A DNA stretch of 64,000 nucleotides from Solibacillus sp040273735 (GCF_040273735.1 NZ_JBELZM010000010.1:79347-143346), one strand, 5' to 3'; positions 1 through 9,427 are shown, numbered from the stretch's first letter. The notes: generated from the sequence alone by a model not told the origin. A program made the numbers and translations.

Positions 1-1221
1 GATTACTTTGACGTGTCTCGAGTGCTGGTTATAGCACCATTACGGGTAGCCGAGGACACCTGGAGCCGTGAAATTTATAAATGGGACCATCTGCGGCACT
101 TACGCCTGAGTAAGATACTTGGAACGGAGTCACAGCGCAGACGGGCATTGCAAAAAGAAGCGGACATCTATGTAATCAATCGGGAGAATGTTGTATGGCT
201 GGTTGAATTGTACGGGAAGAAGTGGCCGTTTGACATGGTCGTCATTGACGAGAGTTCAAGTTTCAAGAATCCATCCAGTAAGCGATTCAAGGCTTTACGG
301 AAGGTACGACCGTTGAGTAAGCGCGTCATTCTTTTAACGGGTACGCCCGCACCGAATAAACTGACGGACCTTTGGAGCCAGGTGTATTTACTGGACCGGG
401 GCGAGCGGCTTGAAAAGACCTATACAAACTACAAGCAAAAGTATTTTGACGAAAACATTTACTCCCACCAGATCACGATTAAAGACGGTTCGGAGGAATT
501 GATTTTTACAAAAATCGGTGATGTCTGTATGTCCATGAAGGCAAAGGACTACCTGAAGAGTCTGCCGAAAGCCGTGTATAACGTGGTCGAAGTGGACATT
601 TCACCGAAAGAGCGGGATTTATACAGGGAGCTTGAAAAAGAGTACATCCTGGAATTTTCAGAGGGTGATGTGGTGGCAAGCACAGCTGCCGTTTTATCCA
701 ACAAGCTACTGCAGCTTTCAACAGGAGCAGTCTATAACGATAACGAGGGCGTGCAACTCATCCATGATGCCAAGCTTGATGCACTGGAAGAGATTGTGGA
801 AGGCGCACAGGGGCAGCCGATTCTCGTGTTTTACAACTTCAAGCATGATGTGGAACGTATTTTAAAACGGTTCCCGCAGGCGATTAAAATCGAAGGATCC
901 AAAACCATTGAAAAGTGGAATGCGGGAGAAATACCGATTCTGCTTGCACATCCCGCATCGGCTGGACATGGCCTGAACATGCAGGACGGCGGACACATCA
1001 TCGTCTGGTTTGGTGTGAACTGGTCACTGGAGCTATATATGCAGGCGAATGCGCGGCTCCACCGACAAGGGCAAAAAGAGACCGTTATCATTCATCACAT
1101 ACTGCTTAAGGAATCGATTGATGAAAAGGTCATGACTGTACTGGAAGGCAAGGAAGAGCAGCAGGAAGCGTTAATGAATGCAGTTAAAGCACGCATCGAG
1201 GAGGTCGGCAACCATGCATGA
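1..1221 (+). CDS. Phage SNF2-family DEAD/DEAH-type helicase, 5' end cut by window
   Basis: This is the C-terminal ~406 residues of a superfamily 2 SNF2-like helicase. The frame is open to base 1 (D-Y-F-D precedes the first possible GTG at 13), so the true start and the Walker A motif lie outside the window. Visible motifs are the Walker B box VVIDESSSF (DESS variant), motif III LLTGTPAPN, and motif VI QANARLHRQGQ, which is typical of SNF2 enzymes. In Bacillales siphophages such a helicase commonly closes the early/replication module just before the late regulator. Its role is presumably ATP-driven remodelling of DNA or DNA-protein complexes during replication or recombination. It overlaps the next gene by 8 bases, so the two are likely co-transcribed. 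Confidence 0.9.
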   Translation, partial: DYFDVSRVLVIAPLRVAEDTWSREIYKWDHLRHLRLSKILGTESQRRRALQKEADIYVINRENVVWLVELYGKKWPFDMVVIDESSSFKNPSSKRFKALRKVRPLSKRVILLTGTPAPNKLTDLWSQVYLLDRGERLEKTYTNYKQKYFDENIYSHQITIKDGSEELIFTKIGDVCMSMKAKDYLKSLPKAVYNVVEVDISPKERDLYRELEKEYILEFSEGDVVASTAAVLSNKLLQLSTGAVYNDNEGVQLIHDAKLDALEEIVEGAQGQPILVFYNFKHDVERILKRFPQAIKIEGSKTIEKWNAGEIPILLAHPASAGHGLNMQDGGHIIVWFGVNWSLELYMQANARLHRQGQKETVIIHHILLKESIDEKVMTVLEGKEEQQEALMNAVKARIEEVGNHA

Positions 1222-1684
1222 TACGTTTGGGTTAATTTTAGACTACCAACGAACATTGAAGCACACACGGGCGCTTCAACGAAAACAGACGGTACCTGAA
1301 CAGGAAACGGTAGTGAGTGGTATGATTAGCGATTTACAGTATGCCATTGAGTGGATGAAATGCGGAGAGGACCCGGAACGATATCTGGATGTGAAAGCGG
1401 ATCAGTCGTATTATCACAGGCGCGTTCTTCTGGATATGGACAAGTTTCCTTGTCTGGATATAGAGCCGACACATAGCAGACCTTTAGCTGATAAAAAGAA
1501 AATCATTATTCAGCACGTACTGTCCGAATTGACCGAACGGCAACTCACTTGCTACCTGCTGCATGCAGCACACATGAGAAGCTACCAGGAGATTGCAAAA
1601 GAACTTGGGATTAAGAAATCAACTGTGCAGGACCATGTTGAGTTGGCACGTGAAAAGATTAAGAGAGTAATTGAGACCATCTGA
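1214..1684 (+). CDS. ArpU/sigma-region-4-like phage late transcription regulator
   Basis: A 156-residue protein. ATG 1214 is chosen because GAGG (1201-1204) sits at the right distance; an upstream in-frame ATG at 1178 has no ribosome binding site. The C-terminal ~50 residues (ELTERQLTCYLL...SYQEIAKELGIKKSTVQDHV) read as a sigma-70 region 4-like helix-turn-helix, as in the ArpU/RinA group that switches on phage late genes. Its position between the helicase and the terminase is where such late activators sit. I infer that it drives the packaging-structural operon downstream. The last codon lies inside a terminator hairpin. Confidence 0.75.
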   Translation: MHDTFGLILDYQRTLKHTRALQRKQTVPEQETVVSGMISDLQYAIEWMKCGEDPERYLDVKADQSYYHRRVLLDMDKFPCLDIEPTHSRPLADKKKIIIQHVLSELTERQLTCYLLHAAHMRSYQEIAKELGIKKSTVQDHVELAREKIKRVIETI

Positions 1685-1700
1685 AAAGGTGGTCTTTTTT
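1675..1700 (+). terminator. Rho-independent terminator after late regulator
   Basis: The stem GACCATCT / AGGTGGTC (one G-U pair) with a GAAA tetraloop is followed by six T. The stop codon TGA of the regulator is partly within the hairpin. It separates the early module from the structural genes. Confidence 0.85.
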
Positions 1701-1713
1701 ATTTATTTTAAAA

Positions 1714-1734
1714 CGTACGGTGTCATTCCGTACG
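1714..1734. repeat. Perfect inverted repeat upstream of terminase
   Basis: CGTACGG and CCGTACG flank a 7-base spacer, about 100 bases upstream of the small terminase start. It could be an operator for late transcription or part of a packaging-recognition region. No T-tract follows, so it is not a terminator. Confidence 0.4.
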
Positions 1735-1837
1735 AACTGTAATAAGGGGTGAAGGGGTATTTCCACCTTTTTCTCGCGCGCGTGCGTGAAAGCATACATA
1801 AAAACCTAAGTAGGAACGGAAGTGAGAGGCGATGTAG

Positions 1838-2578
1838 ATGTCTGTGAAATGGGATGAAATTAGAGAAGAGTGGGAGTCGACAGGTATAACACTAATCGAC
1901 TTGGCTGAAAAGCACGGTGTGAAAGAGGGAACGCTTAAAAGTCGAAAGAGCCGTGAAAAGTGGGAAAAGGTTGCAACCCAAAAAGATGCATCCAAAAATA
2001 AAAAGATGCAACCATCGAAAAAAGTTGCTTCTTCTAATCCACCTAAAAAGCGTTCAGGAAATCCCAATCCGAAAGTTCAATTTACAAAACGAAACACTGC
2101 AGCAGTAAAGCACGGCTTCTACACCAAACATATTCCACCTGATGCACTGGAAATCTTTGAAGCGATTGACTTAATGGACACAGCAGATATGCTTTGGGAT
2201 CAGATTAAGATTATGTACACCAACATAATGAGGGCTCAAAGTATCATGCACGTTGAATCGAAAGACGAAATGATAAAAGAGCTGAAACGTGAGAAGCTAC
2301 AAGGCGGTAAAAACCCATCGCAGGAAACCGAATGGGAGTTTCAATTTGCATGGGATCGTCAGGCTCAGCTTCTTAATGCACAATCTCGTGCGATTAGCGA
2401 ATTGCGCTCACTCATTAATCAATTCATCAAGATTGCGGACGAAGCAGACGAGCGTAAACTTAAATTGGAGCAGATGGGGCTCAACATCGAGAAGACCAAA
2501 GCCGAAATCGAAAAGATATCAAACGGAGATTCGGAAGGGCCGCTTGAAATCCGAATCATACCGAAATCGAAAGAATAA
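1838..2578 (+). CDS. terS: Phage terminase small subunit
   Basis: A 246-residue protein. The N-terminus (WDEIREEWESTGITLIDLAEKHG followed by EGTLKSRKSREKW) is a helix-turn-helix DNA-binding domain typical of PBSX-type small terminases. A basic Lys-rich linker follows (residues ~45-75), then a helical, charged C-terminal half suited to oligomerisation and contact with the large subunit. It recognises phage DNA for packaging. The start ATG has GAGAGG upstream. The gene is separated from terL by an unusually long gap. Confidence 0.85.
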   Translation: MSVKWDEIREEWESTGITLIDLAEKHGVKEGTLKSRKSREKWEKVATQKDASKNKKMQPSKKVASSNPPKKRSGNPNPKVQFTKRNTAAVKHGFYTKHIPPDALEIFEAIDLMDTADMLWDQIKIMYTNIMRAQSIMHVESKDEMIKELKREKLQGGKNPSQETEWEFQFAWDRQAQLLNAQSRAISELRSLINQFIKIADEADERKLKLEQMGLNIEKTKAEIEKISNGDSEGPLEIRIIPKSKE

Positions 2579-2794
2579 TTTATGCATTTTATCTTGGGAA
2601 ATAATCTTAAGAGTAAACTAGAAACGTTGTTATATCAACGATGCATAAAAACTTGCATACGTTAAAGTGACGTGAAACAATGGATTGTTTGTGTGACAGC
2701 ATTTTTAGGTTATACGAGTTGACATAATGCAGCTTAGCGGAAGCTAGAACGCATAACTATACAAAATGTATTCAATAGAAATGAGGTGAGTAGA
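2579..2794. other. Non-coding gap between terS and terL
   Basis: About 216 bases with no credible ORF. It contains short inverted repeats, including CGTTG/CAACG near 2626-2641 and AGCTT/AAGCT near 2731-2745. In most phages terS and terL abut or overlap. The gap could hold a regulatory or packaging site or the relic of a lost gene; nothing here decides between these. Confidence 0.5.
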
Positions 2795-4084
2795 ATGACA
2801 ACAGCAACCACGGTCGATAAAGAAGTGAATCCACATTTCGAAGATTTTCTCTTTGACTGGTCGCATAAATTCTACTTCCTTGTTGGCGGGTACGGATCAT
2901 CGAAGTCTTACAATGCTGCACTAAAAATTATTATGAAATGCTTAGAAGAGAAACGTACTGTTCTGGTTGTCCGTGAAGTTTACGACACACACCGTGATAG
3001 TACGTTTTCTTTATTTAGTGAAATCATTGAAGACTTGAACCTGTCTAAGAAAGTTCGAGTCAATTCTTCTCCAATGCAAATCCGATTCCCGAACGGTGCG
3101 AAGATTATCTTTCGCGGGATGGACAAGCCTGAAAAGCTGAAATCAATTAACAACATTTCGATTGTATGGCTTGAGGAGTGCTCGGAAATTAAGTACGCAG
3201 GGTTTAAAGAGCTATTAGGGCGTTTACGTCACCCTACTTTAAGTCTGCATATGATTCTCACAACTAACCCGGTATCGAAAGACAATTGGGCGTATACGCA
3301 TTTCTTTATCGATGAAGTGAACGAACGCACAGTTTTAAATGATGAGGATCTTTATAAAGCGCGCGTCATAATTCATAAAGATGTTTATTACCACCATTCA
3401 ATAGCAGAAGATAACTTGTTCCTTCAAGCCGCGTACATAGAACAATTGGAGGAAATTAAGGAATATGACCCTGACCTGTACCGCATTGCGAAGAAAGGAC
3501 GTTTCGGGATCAACGGTAAGCTTGTTCTCCCCCAATTGGAAGTTTGGGACCATGAAGATGTGATGCGAGACATCAACAGTATGCGCAAACCTTTATTTAA
3601 GAACGGGATGGACTTCGGTTTTGTTGACTCTTTTAACGCTATTTCTCGTATGTGTGTGGATCCGGAAAAAGAATGGTTGTACATCTGGGATGAATATTAC
3701 ACTCGCGGTAAAGATGATCCTGAAATCGCTACGGATATGGAAGAGAAGGGTCTCAAAAAGAAAATTATCAAAGGGGATAATGCAGAAGCTAAAACGATTA
3801 GCTATTTGCAAAAGAAAGGTTTCCGCATATTACCCTGCTACAAACTGACACGTATCGAAAATACGAAAAAAGTGAAACGATTTAAGAAAATCATCATCTC
3901 TAGTAATTGCCCTAACCATGAACGAGAGCTGAAAACTTTGACCTTTAAGAAGGACCCAAAGACAGACCGAATCATAGAGGATGAGTTTAATATTGATCCG
4001 CACACTTTCTCGGCTATATGGTACGGACTGGACGACTATGAAGTGACAAACTTAAAAGGCAAAGGCTATAACGCAAAAAGGTAG
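2795..4084 (+). CDS. terL: Phage terminase large subunit, PBSX family
   Basis: A 429-residue packaging motor. ATG 2795 follows GAGGTGAG at proper spacing; the GTG nine bases earlier lies inside that ribosome binding site. The N-terminal ATPase has a Walker A-type loop GGYGSSKS (residues 31-38) and a Walker B IVWLEE (123-128). The C-terminal RNase H-like nuclease begins at NGMDFGFVDSFNA (~270). The protein docks on the portal, translocates DNA and cuts at the end of packaging. The stop is followed within nine bases by the portal start, so the genes are co-transcribed. Confidence 0.95.
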   Translation: MTTATTVDKEVNPHFEDFLFDWSHKFYFLVGGYGSSKSYNAALKIIMKCLEEKRTVLVVREVYDTHRDSTFSLFSEIIEDLNLSKKVRVNSSPMQIRFPNGAKIIFRGMDKPEKLKSINNISIVWLEECSEIKYAGFKELLGRLRHPTLSLHMILTTNPVSKDNWAYTHFFIDEVNERTVLNDEDLYKARVIIHKDVYYHHSIAEDNLFLQAAYIEQLEEIKEYDPDLYRIAKKGRFGINGKLVLPQLEVWDHEDVMRDINSMRKPLFKNGMDFGFVDSFNAISRMCVDPEKEWLYIWDEYYTRGKDDPEIATDMEEKGLKKKIIKGDNAEAKTISYLQKKGFRILPCYKLTRIENTKKVKRFKKIIISSNCPNHERELKTLTFKKDPKTDRIIEDEFNIDPHTFSAIWYGLDDYEVTNLKGKGYNAKR

Positions 4085-4093
4085 GTGAGACAA

Positions 4094-5560
4094 ATGAGCT
4101 TAAGAGAACGCATTAAGCCGCGAAAAATAATGGACGGTTTCAAAGCGTACATTCCTTACATCGAAAGAAAAGGGATGGACGGCAAAATATTAAGCCAAAT
4201 AATCGCTGAACATGCTCCAGTACGTGAATACATTGAGCATTTTCAAGCGAGATACGATACGGATAAAGCCGATATTTACGAACGACCTGTAAATCAGCTG
4301 ACGCTTGAGAACGTAAGAGTACAACGTTTGGATATTCAAGTAAATAATAAAATAGCTAATCCTATGGACGATTATGCGATTAGTACTAAAGTCGGCTACG
4401 TGCTTGGACATCCAATCAACTATGTAGTCGATAAAAAGCTATCAAGTTATCACCGGTTATCCGAAGCATACGAGGACTTAATTACCCGAGTAAATATGGC
4501 GGATAAAGATATGATGCTCGGCACACAGACAAGTGTTGCAGGCTATGGTGCTCGTCTTGTGTATTGGAGCGAGGAAAACGGTAAAGCAGTATTACGGATT
4601 GCCAACGTGAATCCTGCCGAATGCATTTTCCTTTATGACGAGACGCTTGCAGCACCGCGGTTTGCTATTCAATATTACTCAGAAGTGGAAATTAACGATG
4701 AGGGAGCAAGAAAACAAGTCAATGTGGCCGAGTTCCACGATGAAGTGAACACATACTTCTACCGAGCAGAACGTAGCACCTATGAGCTAGTGAAGGTACT
4801 GCCTCATTATTTGAAAGGCAGTCCGCTGTTTGGAGCTGAGAACAACGATGATCTGCACAGTGAAACATATAAAGCTCTTTCTTTAATGGCTGCATATGAC
4901 CAAGTGCTATCGGATGCAGTAAATGAAGTTGAAGCGACACGCCTTGCCATGATGGTGCTGCGCAATATCGGTATGGATGATGAGGATATTCAGGCGATGA
5001 AGGAAGCGGGTCTGCTCGAATTGTGGGGGCCGGACACGGACGTTAAGTTTTTAACGAAAGATGTTAACGATTCCATGATTGAGCATACGCTTGATCGGAT
5101 CGATTCTAATATTACTAAATTCCTTAAATCCGTGGACTTCACGGATGAAGCATTCGGCGGAAACATTTCCGGTATAGCAATGAAGTTTAAAACGCTGAAC
5201 TTGGAGTGGAAAGCTGTACGCTTTGAGCAGAAGCTCCGCAGTACATTAACTTACCAATCAAAATTATTGTGCGCGGGGTGGTCTATCTTAGGCGTTTGCT
5301 CTCCGGAAGATTACTTGAAAATTTGGTACGCCTTTAAGCGTAATATGCCAGCTAACGTTAAAGAGGAAGCTGAAATCACAGAAAAACTACAAGGGCGCGT
5401 GTCAGAAAGAACACGTCTGTCACTACTTTCCTTCGTTGATGATGTAGATGCTGAACTGGAAATGATGAAGCAAGAGCAGTTGGAGCTGGGCAACAGCCTA
5501 CCGGATCTTGACGACGATTTCGGCAGTGCGAAAGAGACGGATGTAAAGGATGATGTCTAA
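4094..5560 (+). CDS. Phage portal protein, SPP1 gp6-like
   Basis: A 488-residue protein of the length and composition of SPP1-gp6-type portals. It has an acidic N-terminal wing, a central TKVGYVLGHP motif region, a predicted long helix, and a very acidic C-terminus (DLDDDFGSAKETDVKDDV). ATG 4094 is preferred over GTG 4085 because GTAGGTGAG precedes it. The portal forms the dodecameric ring at the capsid vertex through which DNA enters. The stop TAA shares a base with the next start (TAATG), giving translational coupling to the minor head gene. Confidence 0.9.
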   Translation: MSLRERIKPRKIMDGFKAYIPYIERKGMDGKILSQIIAEHAPVREYIEHFQARYDTDKADIYERPVNQLTLENVRVQRLDIQVNNKIANPMDDYAISTKVGYVLGHPINYVVDKKLSSYHRLSEAYEDLITRVNMADKDMMLGTQTSVAGYGARLVYWSEENGKAVLRIANVNPAECIFLYDETLAAPRFAIQYYSEVEINDEGARKQVNVAEFHDEVNTYFYRAERSTYELVKVLPHYLKGSPLFGAENNDDLHSETYKALSLMAAYDQVLSDAVNEVEATRLAMMVLRNIGMDDEDIQAMKEAGLLELWGPDTDVKFLTKDVNDSMIEHTLDRIDSNITKFLKSVDFTDEAFGGNISGIAMKFKTLNLEWKAVRFEQKLRSTLTYQSKLLCAGWSILGVCSPEDYLKIWYAFKRNMPANVKEEAEITEKLQGRVSERTRLSLLSFVDDVDAELEMMKQEQLELGNSLPDLDDDFGSAKETDVKDDV

Positions 5561-6576
5561 TGAACGAGTTAGAAATCAGAATTTACATCAACAAGCTGAT
5601 TGCTGAATCGGAAACGAAACTTGAAAAGGTATATGCACGCATGCTGAAAGAAACGCTTCTGGAAATACAGCGGATGTACACCAAGTATAAAAAACAGGGT
5701 GAGCTCAGCTATACAGACTTGAATAAATATAATCGGCTACACAATATATTCGACCGTATCAGTGAAACGTTAACAGAAGAGTACCGCGTTGCCGTACAGG
5801 AATTAACGGCCATGCGCAAATCGGTTTATGTTGAAACGTATTTACGTGAAGCGTACCTAATTGAAGTGTTCTCATCAACGGAAATGGGCTTTCAGATTCC
5901 TTCAGTAGACATCATTGAGAGTGCCCTATTAAACCCGATTGAACATTTACGCTTACCGAAAACAATGAAGAAGCACCGCGACCAAATTGCATACGATCTG
6001 CAAATATTAATCACACAGGCTTTACTGCGCGGCGATTCTTACTGGGATATGGCAGCAGAAATTGAGAAGAAGTTCGGCTTCTTTACAAATAAAGCGAGAG
6101 CTGTTGCACGTACTGAAGCTGGACGAGCACAATCGATTGCTACCGAAAAAGCAATGGAGCATGCCAGTAAGTTTGTGAAGATGACGAAAATGTGGGCGAG
6201 CTCGTTAGACTTTCGTGTTCGTACCGCTCACCGTACATTGGACGGACAGCAGGCTGATATAGAGGGGTATTTCCACTACCGCAGTTTAAAAGCTAAAGGG
6301 CCTCATATGTGGAACCGAGCGGACATGGACATCAATTGCAGATGTATCGTGCTCCATCTTGTAAACGGCATGATGCCAAGTGTGAGGCGCGGGCGCAACT
6401 TCAAAGATCCTGAGTATCAGAGGAAGTTCAAAGCTGCAGTTCAAAAGTATATGGATGATGAAGGGTTAACACTTGCACAAGCGGTTAACAAAGCCAATAA
6501 ACACATTGTACCGCCTTCTGTTGAATATGACGGCTTCATCAGTTATAACGATTGGCATAAGAAAATGACAGCATAG
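5560..6576 (+). CDS. Phage minor head protein, Mu gpF / SPP1 gp7-like
   Basis: A 338-residue head morphogenesis protein. The C-terminal half carries the Mu F-like module: a stretch ARAVARTEAGRAQ, then KMWASSLDFRVRTAHRTLDG, ending with DINCRCIVLHL. This Cys-containing signature is typical of the family. The N-terminal half is helical. Such proteins sit inside the procapsid near the portal, and some are injected with DNA. The start overlaps the portal stop by one base. Confidence 0.88.
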   Translation: MNELEIRIYINKLIAESETKLEKVYARMLKETLLEIQRMYTKYKKQGELSYTDLNKYNRLHNIFDRISETLTEEYRVAVQELTAMRKSVYVETYLREAYLIEVFSSTEMGFQIPSVDIIESALLNPIEHLRLPKTMKKHRDQIAYDLQILITQALLRGDSYWDMAAEIEKKFGFFTNKARAVARTEAGRAQSIATEKAMEHASKFVKMTKMWASSLDFRVRTAHRTLDGQQADIEGYFHYRSLKAKGPHMWNRADMDINCRCIVLHLVNGMMPSVRRGRNFKDPEYQRKFKAAVQKYMDDEGLTLAQAVNKANKHIVPPSVEYDGFISYNDWHKKMTA

Positions 6577-6592
6577 AGGGAGAGGGTTTCTC

Positions 6593-6760
6593 ATGTGGGT
6601 TGAACTGAACTATATGCAGCTTTGCATCGTGAAGAAATCACTGGAGGAATGGATGCAACGAGAAAGCGAAACCGAGGTCGAGCGCGTGGCTGAAAAAGAA
6701 TTGCATACGAAATTTACAAAGCATGTAGCTATGATGAAAGAAATGTATAAACACCTGTAG
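6593..6760 (+). CDS. Small phage protein, 55 residues
   Basis: An ORF of 55 residues with GGGAGAGGG just upstream (6578-6586). The product is charged and helical (EEWMQRESETEVERVAEKE). It lies in tandem between the minor head and scaffold genes. Function is unknown; small accessory genes are common at this position. Confidence 0.55.
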   Translation: MWVELNYMQLCIVKKSLEEWMQRESETEVERVAEKELHTKFTKHVAMMKEMYKHL

Positions 6761-6775
6761 AGGAGGGCGAAATAA

Positions 6776-6883
6776 TTGAAAACAGTCTTAGGAAACACAA
6801 GCATTGAATTCAATAATGACAAAATTATAATCAAAGCTCCAAAGATTACGCTAATTAGTACTTCAAATACTCGAAACGAATAG
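6776..6883 (+). CDS. Very small phage ORF, 35 residues
   Basis: A TTG-initiated ORF of 35 codons with a full AGGAGGG at 6761-6767, which is the main reason to call it. The product is short and beta-rich (FNNDKIIIKAPKITLIST). It is not recognisable; tandem placement in the structural operon supports translation. Confidence 0.4.
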   Translation: MKTVLGNTSIEFNNDKIIIKAPKITLISTSNTRNE

Positions 6884-6898
6884 TGAAAGGATGATTCT

Positions 6899-7120
6899 AT
6901 GAGTTTACCCACTTTTATATTCATTGCAATTTTCTATTCGATTTTAGGCAGTTTATTAGGTTTCGGAGTAGGTCATATCGTCGGGTATTTAAAAGGAAAA
7001 GCCGAGGTTTCTAATATTGTGCGTGGCGAACCACCAGATGATATGGACAATGAAATTGAACACTTTAAAGCATTTCGAGCTGATACAGCGGAAAGGCAAG
7101 GTGGTCCAATATCTCGCTAA
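6899..7120 (+). CDS. Small phage membrane protein, 73 residues
   Basis: One N-terminal membrane segment (residues ~5-30, IFIAIFYSILGSLLGFGVGHIVGYL) precedes an acidic cytoplasmic tail. GAAAGGATG precedes the ATG. The position between minor head and scaffold genes is unusual for a membrane protein. It could act on host membrane or exclusion functions, but there is no direct evidence. Confidence 0.6.
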   Translation: MSLPTFIFIAIFYSILGSLLGFGVGHIVGYLKGKAEVSNIVRGEPPDDMDNEIEHFKAFRADTAERQGGPISR

Positions 7121-7231
7121 CCTTGCGTTACAAGGTAACAGGGAAGTTCATCAGTGGATGGCAGTCGCTTTATAAGTGGACGGGGATGAACAGGTACATG
7201 CATGGAGCAGGTACATTTAAAATTACTATTT

Positions 7232-7264
7232 AGCACGGCTCGTTCATTCGAGGTGTGCTTTTTC
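7232..7264 (+). terminator. Terminator-like hairpin before scaffold gene
   Basis: AGCAC...GTGCT with an inner CTCG...CGAG stem is followed by TTTTT. It lies in a 211-base non-coding stretch that also holds a direct repeat of CAGGTACAT (near 7191 and 7208). It probably attenuates transcription into the capsid genes. Confidence 0.55.
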
Positions 7265-7331
7265 CTATTCAAAAATAACCGTGCGTTCGGTGGGCTATTA
7301 AGCGTGTCGAGGGCAACAGGAGGACAATACA

Positions 7332-7952
7332 ATGAAAATCAATTTAGAACAGTTTAAAACATTAGTGGAAGCTGGTGACGTGTCGGCTATCGAAAAGCAC
7401 ATCTTTGAGAATGCGCTTGAGAAGGGTGACATCAGCGCGGCAGCCAAAGCGAATACTTTTGTAAACAGCGAGCTTGATTCGTTAAAAGACACGCATCACA
7501 CAACGGCACTGGAGACTTGGAAAACTAACAATCTTCAGAAATTGATTGATGATGAGGTTGCTAAAAAGAATCCACAGGAAACTCCTGAACAAAAAGAAAT
7601 TCGTGAATTGAAAGAACGTTTAGACGCAAAAGAAAAAGCAGAGCAACGTTCGGCTTTAAAAGAGAAGGCTTTAGCCTATGCCACGGAAAAAGGTTATGAC
7701 GGCAAATTTGCAACTAAGTGGATTGATCGTTTACTGGCTGAAGATGAAACTGCAACAAATTCTACTTTAGATGATTTTAAAACGGACTTTGACGCTTTCG
7801 TAACATCTACAGTGGAAGAGACGTTAAAAGGCTCTAAGCGTTATCCTGGTGGCGGTAATCCATCTGAAACAAAATCATACGGAGAGCAATTGGCAGAAAA
7901 AACGATGGCTCAATCGCAATCAACTGAATCAACATTTGACCCGTTCAAATAA
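7332..7952 (+). CDS. Phage capsid scaffolding protein (DUF4355-like)
   Basis: A 206-residue acidic, highly helical protein with a central coiled coil (PEQKEIRELKERLDAKEKAEQ, ~residues 85-110) and a Gly-rich loop near the C-terminus (KRYPGGGNP). Length, composition and position directly before the decoration and major capsid genes fit DUF4355-type scaffolds of siphophages. Scaffolds guide procapsid assembly and then exit or are cleaved. No protease gene is visible nearby, so exit without a dedicated protease is likely. Confidence 0.8.
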   Translation: MKINLEQFKTLVEAGDVSAIEKHIFENALEKGDISAAAKANTFVNSELDSLKDTHHTTALETWKTNNLQKLIDDEVAKKNPQETPEQKEIRELKERLDAKEKAEQRSALKEKALAYATEKGYDGKFATKWIDRLLAEDETATNSTLDDFKTDFDAFVTSTVEETLKGSKRYPGGGNPSETKSYGEQLAEKTMAQSQSTESTFDPFK

Positions 7953-7978
7953 TTCATTAATCAAGGAGGAAAATATTT

Positions 7979-8332
7979 ATGCGTAAAACAGAATACGGAA
8001 ATACGAAAGAAATTTTAAAGTACAGCGAATTTACAGGGGTTCCCGTAACGTTCGATACTGCTTCGACAGCTGCTGTTACGGAAGACGGTAAAAAGATTGT
8101 AAAAGCAGGCACAATTGTCGGCGGTGGCTTTTTAGAAACCCGTTCAAACAAAGGTGTGTTAGCCAATGATACTGTTGGGGCGGAAGGCGTAGTACTTTAT
8201 GACATTGATGTAACAGACGGTCCTAGAGGTGGTTCCGTAGTAGTGGAAGGTTATATTAATTTAGCAAAAATCCCAACTGCGCCGACTGCAGCACAAAAAG
8301 AAGCTTTACCACGTATTACTTTCATGAACTAA
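7979..8332 (+). CDS. Probable capsid decoration protein
   Basis: A 117-residue beta-rich protein with AAGGAGGAAAA upstream. It lies between scaffold and major capsid genes, where lambda gpD-like decoration proteins are found. A repeated Gly/Val pattern (AGTIVGGGFLETRSNKGVL, VVLYDIDVTDG) fits a small beta-barrel. The assignment rests mostly on position and size. Confidence 0.6.
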   Translation: MRKTEYGNTKEILKYSEFTGVPVTFDTASTAAVTEDGKKIVKAGTIVGGGFLETRSNKGVLANDTVGAEGVVLYDIDVTDGPRGGSVVVEGYINLAKIPTAPTAAQKEALPRITFMN

Positions 8333-8374
8333 TTAATCCCAAAAATAAATAACAAATAGGAGAGTGTTTGTCTA

Positions 8375-9427
8375 ATGGCAAAAATTTATGAAACGGTCAC
8401 TGCGAAAAACGTAGTAGGCTATATTGAATTAAAACAAAAAGCGCGCGTACCGTATTTAGGCGAAGCGTTATTCCCACGAAAAAAGCAACTTGGTTTAAAA
8501 CTTGAATTTATCAAAGGAAAATCAGGCTTACCGATCGTGCTAAAAGCATCGGAGTTTGACGTGAAAACTCCGTTACGTGATCGTGTAGGATTCACGAAAA
8601 TGGAACACGAGATGCCGTACTTTAAAGAAGGCTTCTTAATTAAAGAAGTGGACCGTCAGCAAATTAACACGTTCTTAGAAGCAAATTTATCTGATTTTGC
8701 AGATCAGATCATCGAGCAAGTGTTTGATGATGCGGGCAATTTAGTTGAAGGTGCACGTGCCTCATTTGAGCGTATGCGTATGCAGGCCATTACTGAAGGG
8801 AAAGTATCAATCTCAGCAGAAGGCTCGTTCTACGACTTCGATTACGGTTTAGACCCTTCACAATTTGTTGAGTTTACAGGCACAGATGCGTGGAACACTG
8901 CAACATCTGCTCCTGTACAAGATATCTTGACAATTATCGAAAATGCACGTAAAAAAGGGATTGTTTTATCTCGAATGGTGTTGAACTCAGTGACTGTTGT
9001 ATATTTAGCACAGCACGAGTCAATTCGTAAAGACATGAACCCTTTAGGTGCAGCAAACATCATTCTATCAACGGAAGATGTATTAAACTACCTTCGTCAA
9101 AAAACAAAGCTACAAATTGCTGTATACGACAACTACTACCAAGACGAGAAAGGTGTTGCACAAAAATTCTTCCCGGACAACAAAGTAACATTCTTAACTG
9201 CTGGAGAGCTTGGTAAATCTGTGTATGGTACGACGCCACATGAATCTGATTTAATGACTGGTGCAGGTAAGGGCACGAACGCTGATGTTGCAATTGTGGA
9301 TGGTGCTATTGCGGTTACTACTCATAAAAAAGTAGACCCAGTGAATATCGAAACAATCGTTGCAATGATTGGTTTACCTTCATTCGAGGGTGCTGACGGC
9401 GTTGTCATTGCTACAGTAGCAGAATAG
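8375..9427 (+). CDS. Phage major capsid protein, lambda gpE-like
   Basis: A 350-residue protein whose features fit the Phage_cap_E group with an HK97 fold. The N-terminus has YIELKQKARVPYLGEALFP and PIVLKASEFDVKTPLRDR. An E-loop-like region follows, then a P-domain helix near FADQIIEQVFDDAGNLVEGA. It forms the icosahedral shell. AGGAGAG lies upstream of the start, and a terminator overlaps the stop codon, which probably allows abundant transcript ends here. Confidence 0.9.
   Translation: MAKIYETVTAKNVVGYIELKQKARVPYLGEALFPRKKQLGLKLEFIKGKSGLPIVLKASEFDVKTPLRDRVGFTKMEHEMPYFKEGFLIKEVDRQQINTFLEANLSDFADQIIEQVFDDAGNLVEGARASFERMRMQAITEGKVSISAEGSFYDFDYGLDPSQFVEFTGTDAWNTATSAPVQDILTIIENARKKGIVLSRMVLNSVTVVYLAQHESIRKDMNPLGAANIILSTEDVLNYLRQKTKLQIAVYDNYYQDEKGVAQKFFPDNKVTFLTAGELGKSVYGTTPHESDLMTGAGKGTNADVAIVDGAIAVTTHKKVDPVNIETIVAMIGLPSFEGADGVVIATVAE

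Noticed and set aside
1714..1734. Second terminator after the late regulator
   Set aside because: A good stem but no T-tract; kept only as an inverted repeat.
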